From: Streptomyces sp. ATexAB-D23
GTDB lineage: Bacteria; Actinomycetota; Actinomycetes; Streptomycetales; Streptomycetaceae
NCBI RefSeq assembly: GCF_000373645.1
Contig: NZ_KB892035.1
Coordinates: forward strand, 307,150-371,149
DNA length: 64,000 nucleotides
Reading direction: 5' to 3'
This document shows, piece by piece, positions 49,993-59,662 of the stretch (positions are counted from its first letter, which is position 1; each line of letters starts with the position of its first letter). Both the position numbers and the translations under genes were made by a program. The notes beneath the pieces were generated by a model that searched no databases, was not told the DNA's origin, and was given only the letters and a program-made list of their open reading frames with translations.

Positions 49993-50952
49993 ATGTCGAC
50001 CACCACCGCTTCCGCGGCCGCAGGCGCCGCGCCCGTCGCGAAGAAGGCGGCCAAGCCGCCGAACCCGGCCCGCATACGGCGCCGCAGGCGGCTCGCCCAG
50101 TGGGGCTTCATCGCCCCCGCCGTCGTGTTCATGGCGCTCTTCTTCGGGTACCCGCTCGTCCGCAACATCGTGATGAGCTTCCAGGACTACTCGCCGTCCA
50201 CGTTCTTCACGGGCAAGTCCCCGTTCAACGGGACGGACAACTGGAGCAACGTCTTCAACGACGAGCTCTTCGGCAAGGCCCTGTGGCACACCATCCTGTT
50301 CACGATCGGCTCCCTGATCGGGCAGTTCTGCATCGGCCTCGGCCTCGCCGTCTTCTTCAGCCGCCGCTTCCCCCTCAACGGCATCCTCCGGTCGCTGATC
50401 CTGCTGCCGTGGCTGGTGCCGATGGTCGTCTCGGGTGTCGTCTGGCGGCGCATCCTCGACCAGGACACCGGCGTGCTCAACTCGTTCCTCGGCACGATCG
50501 GCGCCGGCGGCGACACCCCGTGGCTGACCAGCACGAGCATGGCGCTGATCTCGGTGATCCTGGTGAACATCTGGATCGGCATCCCGTTCAACATGGTGAT
50601 CCTCTACGGCGGCCTCCAGGAGGTCCCCAAGGAGCTGTACGAAGCCGCCTCGCTGGACGGCGCGTCCGCCTGGCGGACGTTCCGCTCCATCACGCTGCCG
50701 ATGCTGCGGCCGGTGATCACCGTGGTGCTGGTGCTCGGCTTCATGTCGACGGTGAAGATCCTCGACCTGATCCTCGCGCTCACCGACGGCGGTCCCGCCG
50801 ACTCCACGCAGACCCTGGGCACCCTCACGTACCAGAACTCCTTCGTCCAGCTGGACTTCGGGGCCGGTGCCGTGGTCGGCAACATCCTGATCCTGATCTC
50901 CGCCGTCTTCGCGGTGTTCTACCTGCGGGCCAACCGCAACGAGGGGAAGTGA
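49993..50952 (+). CDS. Sugar ABC transporter permease, MalF type
   Basis: 319-residue permease with six helices after a basic Ala/Lys/Arg-rich tail of about 35 residues (ARIRRRRRLAQWG). The EAA loop reads EAASLDGASAWRTFRSITLP. It starts 12 nt after the binding protein stop. It should pair with the next permease; no ATPase is encoded nearby, so a shared MsiK-type ATPase is expected. Confidence 0.92.
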   Translation: MSTTTASAAAGAAPVAKKAAKPPNPARIRRRRRLAQWGFIAPAVVFMALFFGYPLVRNIVMSFQDYSPSTFFTGKSPFNGTDNWSNVFNDELFGKALWHTILFTIGSLIGQFCIGLGLAVFFSRRFPLNGILRSLILLPWLVPMVVSGVVWRRILDQDTGVLNSFLGTIGAGGDTPWLTSTSMALISVILVNIWIGIPFNMVILYGGLQEVPKELYEAASLDGASAWRTFRSITLPMLRPVITVVLVLGFMSTVKILDLILALTDGGPADSTQTLGTLTYQNSFVQLDFGAGAVVGNILILISAVFAVFYLRANRNEGK

Positions 50953-50957
50953 CCGGC

Positions 50958-51812
50958 ATGGCGAGCACTGTGCGTACCCCCGCCGCCCCCACCCGTCCCA
51001 CTGGCCGGCCGAAGCGGCGCTGGGGCGCCATGGTCTTCGGCATCCTGGTGCTGTGCGTGATGCTGTTCCCGCTGTACTGGATGGTGAACACCGCACTCCA
51101 GCCCGAGTCCGGACTGCTGGAGGTCAGCCCCGTCCCGCACGGCCTGGACCTGTCCGGCTTCCGCTCGGCCCTCAGCGACCAGGGCGGCAACCTGCTGACC
51201 TCGCTGGCCGTCGCGCTCGGCGCGGTGGCCATCTGTCTGGCGATCTCGGCGCCCGCCGCCTACGGGCTGGCCCAGTTCAAGCTGCGCGGCACCAGGACCA
51301 TCGTCTTCGGCACGCTGATCACCCAGATGGTGCCGGGCATCGTCATCGCCAACGCCCTGTACAGCGCGTACGTGGACCTCGGCCTGGTCAACTCGTACGC
51401 CGGTCTGATGCTGGCGGACGCCTCGCTCGGCATCCCCTTCGCGATCGTGCTGATGCGGTCGTTCATGGTCGCCATCCCGCGCGAGGTCATCGAGGCCGCC
51501 GAGGTCGACGGCGCGGGGCGCTTGCGTACGTTCGTGCGGGTCGTGCTCCCGATGAGCCGCAACTCGCTGATCACGGCGGGGCTGTTCTCGTTCCTGTACG
51601 CCTGGAGCGACTTCATGTTCGCGCTGACGCTGAACACCACGGACGACGTCAAGCCGATCACACTGGGCATCTACCAGTACATCGGCGCCCATGTCGGCGA
51701 CTGGGGTTCGGTGATGGCCGCGTCCGTGCTGTCCGCGATCCCCGCCGCGGTCCTGCTCGTGCTCTCCCAGAAGTACATCGCCGCCGGAATCACCGGCGGC
51801 TCGGTCAAGTAA
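50958..51812 (+). CDS. Sugar ABC transporter permease, MalG type
   Basis: 284-residue permease with six helices (ILVLCVMLFPLYWMVNTAL first). The EAA loop reads EAAEVDGAGRLRTFVRVVLP. The ATG at 50958 has GAGGGG 11 nt upstream; an in-frame GTG at 50949 would overlap the preceding stop by 4 nt and is a real alternative. Third gene of the operon, 8 nt before the GH1 gene. Confidence 0.9.
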   Translation: MASTVRTPAAPTRPTGRPKRRWGAMVFGILVLCVMLFPLYWMVNTALQPESGLLEVSPVPHGLDLSGFRSALSDQGGNLLTSLAVALGAVAICLAISAPAAYGLAQFKLRGTRTIVFGTLITQMVPGIVIANALYSAYVDLGLVNSYAGLMLADASLGIPFAIVLMRSFMVAIPREVIEAAEVDGAGRLRTFVRVVLPMSRNSLITAGLFSFLYAWSDFMFALTLNTTDDVKPITLGIYQYIGAHVGDWGSVMAASVLSAIPAAVLLVLSQKYIAAGITGGSVK

Positions 51813-51820
51813 GGGTTTCC

Positions 51821-53200
51821 ATGACTGACTTCCCCGTGTTTCCGCCCGGCTTCGTCTTCGGCGCGGCCACGGCCTCCTACCAGATCGAGGGTGCCGCGCA
51901 GGAGGACGGCCGCGGCCCGTCGATCTGGGACACCTACAGCCACACCCCCGGGAAGACGGACGGCGGTGACACGGGCGACGTCGCCTGCGACCACTACCAC
52001 CGCTACCGGGAGGACGTGGCACTCCTGCGCGAGCTGGGCGTCGGCTCGTACCGCTTCTCGATCGCCTGGTCCCGCGTCCAGCCGGACGGCTCCGGCGCGG
52101 TGAACCCCAAGGGCCTCGACTTCTACTCCCGGCTCGTCGACGAACTCCTCGAAGCGGGCATCGAGCCGGCCGCCACCCTCTACCACTGGGACCTGCCGCA
52201 GGCCCTGGAGGACCGGGGCGGCTGGCGGGTACGGGAGACGGCCGAGCGGTTCGGCGAGTACACGGCGATCATGGCGGAGCACCTGGGCGACCGGGTGCCG
52301 CGCTGGATCACGCTGAACGAGCCGTGGTGCAGCGCGTTCCTCGGCTACTCGGTGGGCCGGCACGCACCGGGCGCGAAGGAGGGGCGCGGCGCGCTGGCCG
52401 CCGCGCACCACCTGCTCGTCGGCCACGGCCTGGCGATGAAGGAGCTGCGGGCGGCGGGCGTCCGGGAGGCGGGCATCACCCTCAACCTGGACCGCAACGT
52501 CCCGGCCACCGGCTCGGACGCCGACCTGGCCGCGGTCGTCCGCGCGGACACCCAGCACAACCTGGGGTGGACCGAGCCGATCCTGGCCGGCCGCTACCCG
52601 GCGAGCGACGAGGAGACGTGGGGCGAGCTGATCACCGGGCAGGACTTCCGGCGCGAGGGCGATCTGGAGCTGATATCCCAGCCGCTGGACTTCCTCGGCA
52701 TCAACTACTACCGCCCGATCGTGGTCGCCGACGCCCCGCACCGCGAGCCCGACCCGGCGCTGCGGGTGGCGACGGACAACCGGTACCGCGAGACGGAGTA
52801 CCGGGGCGTGCGCAAGACGGCGATGGGCTGGCCGGTCGTCCCGGAGTCCTTCACCGATCTGCTGACGGCGCTGAAGGAGACCTACGGGGACGCGCTGCCT
52901 CCGGTGCACATCACGGAGAACGGCTCGGCGGAGTACGACACCGTGGAGCCGGACGGGGCGGTGCGCGACGCGGACCGCGTCGAGTACCTGCGTACGCATC
53001 TGACGGCGCTGCGGGCTGCGATGGACGCGGGCGTCGATGTGCGGGGCTACTACGTGTGGTCGCTGCTGGACAACTTCGAGTGGGCGCTCGGGTACGCGAA
53101 GCGGTTCGGGATCATCCGGGTCGACTACGACACCCAGGAGCGCACCCCGAAGGACAGCTACCGCTGGTATCAGGGGCTGATCGCTTCCCACCGGTCCTGA
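51821..53200 (+). CDS. GH1 family beta-glucosidase
   Basis: 459-residue cytoplasmic GH1 enzyme. The N-terminal FVFGAATASYQIEGAAQEDGR signature, the acid/base Glu in WITLNEPWC, NYYRPIVVAD, and the nucleophile Glu in VHITENGSAEYD are all present, as is the C-terminal YYVWSLLDNFEWALGY. It hydrolyses beta-linked disaccharides or oligosaccharides delivered by the importer encoded just upstream. Together with the divergent alpha-xylosidase it could break down xyloglucan fragments. It starts 8 nt after the permease stop and ends before a strong bidirectional hairpin. Confidence 0.95.
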   Translation: MTDFPVFPPGFVFGAATASYQIEGAAQEDGRGPSIWDTYSHTPGKTDGGDTGDVACDHYHRYREDVALLRELGVGSYRFSIAWSRVQPDGSGAVNPKGLDFYSRLVDELLEAGIEPAATLYHWDLPQALEDRGGWRVRETAERFGEYTAIMAEHLGDRVPRWITLNEPWCSAFLGYSVGRHAPGAKEGRGALAAAHHLLVGHGLAMKELRAAGVREAGITLNLDRNVPATGSDADLAAVVRADTQHNLGWTEPILAGRYPASDEETWGELITGQDFRREGDLELISQPLDFLGINYYRPIVVADAPHREPDPALRVATDNRYRETEYRGVRKTAMGWPVVPESFTDLLTALKETYGDALPPVHITENGSAEYDTVEPDGAVRDADRVEYLRTHLTALRAAMDAGVDVRGYYVWSLLDNFEWALGYAKRFGIIRVDYDTQERTPKDSYRWYQGLIASHRS

Positions 53201-53219
53201 CCCCGGAGGGAAGCGAGCG

Positions 53220-53266
53220 CGACAACGCCCTGCCGGCCGCGATCCGCGGCGGGCAGGGCGTTGTCG
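53220..53266. terminator. Bidirectional hairpin terminator
   Basis: A 15-bp perfect outer stem (53220-53234 with 53252-53266) lies between the converging GH1 and GlsB-type genes. A further GC-rich inner stem extends it. Confidence 0.85.
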
Positions 53267-53275
53267 TGCGGTCGC

Positions 53276-53533
53276 TCAGGTGCGCCGGGCCCACACGGGG
53301 CTGATGAGGGCGATGAGGACGGCCGCGACGCCGATCTGGAAGATGTGCCTGATCCAGTCGATGCCGCTGGTGTCACGTACACCGAAGGCACTGGCGAGGG
53401 CGTTGCCGACGAGGGCACCGACGACGCCGAGGAGGATCGTCAGCCAGAGGGGGATGGGCTGGCGGCCGGGGACGACGAGCTTGGCCAACAGGCCGATGAC
53501 GAGTCCCGCGATGATGGCCCACAGAAATGACAC
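53276..53533 (-). CDS. GlsB/YeaQ/YmgE family stress-response membrane protein
   Basis: 85-residue integral membrane protein with three helices (FLWAIIAGLVIGLLAKLVV, LTILLGVVGALVGNALAS, FQIGVAAVLIALISP) and the family motif LVVPGRQPIPLWLTILLG. These small glycine-rich proteins are linked to general stress in several bacteria; mechanism unknown. I chose the GTG at 53533, which has GAGGAG 6 nt upstream. Confidence 0.88.
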   Translation of the reverse strand: MSFLWAIIAGLVIGLLAKLVVPGRQPIPLWLTILLGVVGALVGNALASAFGVRDTSGIDWIRHIFQIGVAAVLIALISPVWARRT

Positions 53534-53802
53534 GACAACTCCTCTTCTTCCGCTGTCCGACGGGATTTCGGAAGCTACCGACCATCTGCCCCGCGAACGC
53601 GCGGGTACGCACCTGGGTACGAACGCGGGGGTCCGGGACCGCGGCAACGTCCGCATACCGGGGCGAAGATGTAGCGTTGGCGTCATTTCGCCAAACCCTT
53701 GGACACGTGAGGGACTCGTGAAAGGATCACCCTCAATTCCGTGGCGTGTCCCCGTATCCCGCGGCTCGTCACGCCTCGTCCCACCATCCATGGAGAACAC
53801 AC

Positions 53803-54654
53803 GTGGCCAAGATCTCTGGCCGTCGGACCGGGCGGGCCGCCACCCGTCTCACCGCCGCCGCGATAACCGCCGCCCTGGTCGCCGCCGGCGCGTCCGCCGC
53901 CGTTGCCGCCGAGCCGGGCGACGCGCCGCTGTTCGCCCTCTCGGGCGTCGACAGCTCCGGCACCGCCTACACGTACGCGCCGCAGGGTGACGGCACCCTC
54001 TCGTCGCGCGTCAAGATCGACACCGGCTGGACGAACCTCAAGTTCGTCGGCCAGGTGGACAACAACGCGGACAACATCGCGGACGGCCGCTGGCAGCTCG
54101 GCACCTCGGGCAACATCTACTACTACGAGGGCAACTCCCCCGCGAAGAAGATCGGTTACGGCTGGGACATCTACAACACCCTGGTCTCGGTCGGTCAGTT
54201 CGGCGGCGCCGAGGGCGGCGACCTGCTCGCCCGCGACACCAAGGGCGACCTCTACCTCTACCTGGGCTACGGCGACGGCACGGTCACCAAGCGCCTGAAG
54301 GTCGGCTACGGCTGGGACATCTACGCCGACATCGCCGGCAACGGCGACCTGGACGGCGACGGCAAGAACGACCTCGTCGCCCGCGACAAGTCCGGCGTCC
54401 TGTGGCTGTACAAGGGCACCGGCAACCAGCACGACCCGTACGCCAAGCGCACCAAGATCGGCAGCGGCTGGAACCAGTACAACACCATCTTCGCCGCCGG
54501 TGACCTCAACATGGACGGCATCACGGACCTGGTCGCCCGCAACCCCAAGGGCGAGCTGTACCTGTACGCCGGCACCGGTAAGGCAGCGGCCCCGTACAAG
54601 CCCAAGGCCATCATCGGGACTTCCGGCTGGAACACGTACAACCTCTTCTTCTGA
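53803..54654 (+). CDS. Secreted FG-GAP/VCBS-repeat protein, copy 1
   Basis: 283 residues from a GTG at 53803 with GGAGA about 8 nt upstream. A signal peptide (basic start, AAAITAALVAAGASAAVAA) is followed by repeats of about 45-50 residues: GDLLARDTKGDLYLYLGYGDG, NGDLDGDGKNDLVARDKSG-VLWLYKGTGN and GDLNMDGITDLVARNPKG-ELYLYAGTG. The DxDGxxD elements (LDGDGKND, NMDGITD) are calcium-binding and the fold should be an extracellular beta-propeller. No enzymatic domain is present. A close paralogue follows 143 nt downstream. Confidence 0.82.
   Translation: MAKISGRRTGRAATRLTAAAITAALVAAGASAAVAAEPGDAPLFALSGVDSSGTAYTYAPQGDGTLSSRVKIDTGWTNLKFVGQVDNNADNIADGRWQLGTSGNIYYYEGNSPAKKIGYGWDIYNTLVSVGQFGGAEGGDLLARDTKGDLYLYLGYGDGTVTKRLKVGYGWDIYADIAGNGDLDGDGKNDLVARDKSGVLWLYKGTGNQHDPYAKRTKIGSGWNQYNTIFAAGDLNMDGITDLVARNPKGELYLYAGTGKAAAPYKPKAIIGTSGWNTYNLFF
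54382..54429 (+). repeat. 48-bp exact direct repeat, copy 1
   Basis: Identical to 55431-55478 and encodes RDKSGVLWLYKGTGNQ in both VCBS paralogues. Probably the product of gene duplication or recent gene conversion. Confidence 0.85.
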
Positions 54655-54797
54655 TCGCGGCAACAACCACGCGGTTACAGACTCATGACGAAACGTGAAG
54701 GTTTGGCGCCCGAAATCGTGACACGATTCGGCTGAATCGGTGGCCCGCCGCCTCCGTGCGGCGGGCCACGTCCCACTTCACGATCCATGGAGTACTT

Positions 54798-55700
54798 GTG
54801 GCCAAAACCACTGGCCGGCACTACACACGCACAGCCGCTCGCGCGGCAGCCGCGGCGCTCACCGCCGCCCTCGTCGCCACCGGCACCTCCGCGGTGGCGG
54901 CGGACGCCCCGCAGCCGTCGCTCGGCGCGGCGGCGGACCAGCCGGCGGCGGCCGTCTCGGCCGCCGCCGCCACCCCGTCGTTCGCGCTGTACGGCGTGAA
55001 CTCCGCGGGCACGGCCTACTCGTACTCGCCGGACGGCAAGGGCGGCCTGACCGCCCGCGAGGTCTCGGGTTCGGGCTGGCTCGGCGTCAGCGCCATGATG
55101 CAGGTCGACAACCAGGTCGACGGCAAGAGCGATGGTCTCTGGTTCCGTGAGACCAACGGCGACATGGGCTACCTGAAGTTCGACTCGTCGTCGGTCAAGA
55201 TCGGCTACGGCTGGAACATCTACAACAAGATCGTCTCCCCCGGCCAGATCGGCGGAGCGGCCGCGGGCGACATCCTCGCCGTCGACACCAAGGGCGACCT
55301 CTACGTCTACCTCGGCTACGGCGACGGCAAGGTCACCAAGCGCATCAAGGCCGGCTACGGCTGGGACATCTACAGCGAGATCGCCGGCAACGGCGACCTG
55401 AACGGCGACGGCAAGAACGACGTCGTCGCGCGCGACAAGTCCGGCGTCCTGTGGCTGTACAAGGGCACCGGCAACCAGAACGCGCCGTTCGCCAAGCGCA
55501 CCCAGATCGGCAGCGGCTGGAACCAGTACGACCGCCTGATCTCCACGGGCGATGTCGACCTGGACGGCCGCACCGACCTCATCGCCCGCAAGGGCGGCGA
55601 GCTGTACCTGTACAGCGGCACGGGCAACGCCGCGGCCCCGTACAAGGCCAAGAAGAAGATCGGCACGAGCGGCTGGAACAGCTACAAGTTCCTGTTCTGA
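54798..55700 (+). CDS. Secreted FG-GAP/VCBS-repeat protein, copy 2
   Basis: 300 residues from a GTG at 54798 with GGAG 7 nt upstream. A signal peptide (AAAALTAALVATGTSAVAA) and an Ala-rich segment of about 35 residues precede the same repeats as the upstream gene: GDILAVDTKGDLYVYLGYGDG, GDLNGDGKNDVVARDKSG and GDVDLDGRTDLIARKGG, with LNGDGKND and DLDGRTD as calcium-site candidates. It ends in SGWNSYKFLF where copy 1 has SGWNTYNLFF. Identity is much higher in the C-terminal half than in the first blades. Secreted; role unknown. Confidence 0.82.
   Translation: MAKTTGRHYTRTAARAAAAALTAALVATGTSAVAADAPQPSLGAAADQPAAAVSAAAATPSFALYGVNSAGTAYSYSPDGKGGLTAREVSGSGWLGVSAMMQVDNQVDGKSDGLWFRETNGDMGYLKFDSSSVKIGYGWNIYNKIVSPGQIGGAAAGDILAVDTKGDLYVYLGYGDGKVTKRIKAGYGWDIYSEIAGNGDLNGDGKNDVVARDKSGVLWLYKGTGNQNAPFAKRTQIGSGWNQYDRLISTGDVDLDGRTDLIARKGGELYLYSGTGNAAAPYKAKKKIGTSGWNSYKFLF
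55431..55478 (+). repeat. 48-bp exact direct repeat, copy 2
   Basis: Identical to 54382-54429; see that entry. Confidence 0.85.
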
Positions 55701-55729
55701 TCCGCACGGCAGCTCTTCCGGGAGCATGA

Positions 55730-55769
55730 GAGAGGGCCGCACCCCCGTCACCGGGGATGCGGCCCTCTC
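55730..55769. terminator. Bidirectional hairpin terminator
   Basis: A 12-bp outer stem (55730-55741 with 55758-55769), one mismatch, then a 5-bp inner stem. It lies between the converging VCBS and aconitase genes. Confidence 0.8.
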
Positions 55770-55787
55770 GCCGTACTGCCTCAGCCC

Positions 55788-58502
<2,715 letters not shown>

Positions 58503-58611
58503 GACAGTCTCCTTCATCAATGTGCGCGTAACTCCGCGCCGCGCCTCACCAGGGCGGGCGCCGCGTGGTGCCGCCTCGGACCACCGGGCCATCCGCTAAG
58601 GTAAGGATTAG

Positions 58612-58630
58612 TTAGGTAACCCTTACCGTG
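58612..58630 (-). promoter_or_regulatory. Candidate iron box (DmdR/DtxR-type) upstream of acnA
   Basis: The 19-nt site starting TTAGGTAACCCTTACC matches the DtxR/DmdR iron-box consensus at 13 of 19 positions by my count. A second, weaker overlapping match lies at about 58597-58615. It is 110 nt upstream of the acnA start. Confidence 0.4.
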
Positions 58631-58657
58631 TGCGGCCCGCTGTGCGCCTTCGGCATA

Positions 58658-58675
58658 TATCTCGATGTCGAGATA
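58658..58675 (-). promoter_or_regulatory. 18-bp palindrome upstream of acnA, candidate TamR-like site
   Basis: TATCTCGA and TCGAGATA flank a 2-nt TG centre, a perfect inverted repeat 156 nt upstream of acnA. In S. coelicolor the MarR-family regulator TamR controls the aconitase gene and, as I recall, uses an 18-bp palindrome; the match is a hypothesis. Confidence 0.45.
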
Positions 58676-58791
58676 ACTCTAGTACATGACCGCTGACGGG
58701 TCATGTCCGGGCGCCCTGGTGCGCCGCGCATCCGGGTACGACACCAGCGCTCCCCTGCGCTTTTGCCCGCCGCACGGACACTCGGATGGCC

Positions 58792-59442
58792 CTACAGGGA
58801 GGTGCGTCGGCGAAGCCGCTCCTTCGTCTCCTCGGGCAGCGCGTCGGCGACGGCGAGCAGCGGGAACAGTTCCGGCTCCAGGGTCATCGCCCGGAACGAC
58901 ATCGCGACGGTCACCTCATGGTCGGGCCGGTGCACGATCTCCAGCGGGTCGCCGCCGCGGATCTCGCCGGGTTCGATCACGCGCAGATACGCACCCGGCA
59001 GGGCGGCCCGCGTGAACCGCTTGAGCCACCCCTCCCGCGCCAGCCACCCCTGGAACGTCGCACACGGAATCCGCGGACACGACACCTCCAGGACGACGTC
59101 CGGCCCGATCCGCCACCGCTCACCGATCAGCGCCGCGTTCACCTCCACCCCGAGAGTGGTCAGGTTCTCGCCGAACACCCCGCCCGTGAGCGGCCGGCCG
59201 AATTCACCCTCCCAGCCGTCGAGATCCTCGCGTGCGTACGCGTAGACGGCCTGGTCGGTGCCACCGTGATGCTTCACGTCGTAGGCCCGGTCACCGGCCA
59301 GCCCGACGGCTCCGGTGCCCTTGGGCCCGGGAGCCGTCACCGCGACCGGACCGTCGACCGGCCGCTTGTCGATGCCGGTCGCGCTCAGCCCCTTCCACGG
59401 ATTGGGGCGGGGACGGCCGATGTTGACGGAGAGCACCTTCAT
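58792..59442 (-). CDS. MOSC domain-containing protein (YiiM-like)
   Basis: 216 residues. The MOSC core includes VGLAGDRAYDVKHHGGTDQAVYAY-type sequence (GDRAYDVKHHGGTDQAVYA), FGENLTTLGVEV and the conserved Cys region EVSCPRIPCATFQG; the C-terminal helical part is YiiM-like. MOSC proteins handle sulfur or molybdenum cofactor chemistry; YiiM relatives reduce N-hydroxylated compounds with molybdenum cofactor. I chose the ATG at 59442 (MKVLSVNIGRPR), the usual family start; an ATG at 59457 adds five residues. Neither has a clear Shine-Dalgarno. Readings further upstream run into the promoter of the divergent MurA-like gene. Confidence 0.85.
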   Translation of the reverse strand: MKVLSVNIGRPRPNPWKGLSATGIDKRPVDGPVAVTAPGPKGTGAVGLAGDRAYDVKHHGGTDQAVYAYAREDLDGWEGEFGRPLTGGVFGENLTTLGVEVNAALIGERWRIGPDVVLEVSCPRIPCATFQGWLAREGWLKRFTRAALPGAYLRVIEPGEIRGGDPLEIVHRPDHEVTVAMSFRAMTLEPELFPLLAVADALPEETKERLRRRTSL

Positions 59443-59635
59443 GCCGTGGGGCTTCATGGGGCGGGACCCTATGAGCCGCACCGGCCGGCGTCGACAGGAT
59501 TTCCGCCTGGCCCGGCTCGCGGTACCCCCCTCCGCACCCACCTCCGCACCCACCTCCCCACCCGCCGCCGCGCCCCCGTCCGACACCCCGCCACACCCGC
59601 CTCTCACCCGAACGGCACACCCCCACCCGAGTGCC

Positions 59636-59651
59636 ATCTCATATCTGAGAT
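59636..59651. promoter_or_regulatory. Palindrome at the HTH-MurA promoter, candidate autoregulatory operator
   Basis: ATCTCA (59636-59641) and TGAGAT (59646-59651) flank a TATC centre. It directly abuts the -10-like hexamer and lies 11 nt before the start codon of a gene whose product has its own helix-turn-helix. Confidence 0.5.
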
Positions 59652-59656
59652 AGCCT
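59651..59656 (+). promoter_or_regulatory. Candidate -10 element for leaderless HTH-MurA mRNA
   Basis: TAGCCT ends 6 nt before the ATG and no strong Shine-Dalgarno is present. Confidence 0.4.
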
Positions 59657-59662
59657 GCCGAC

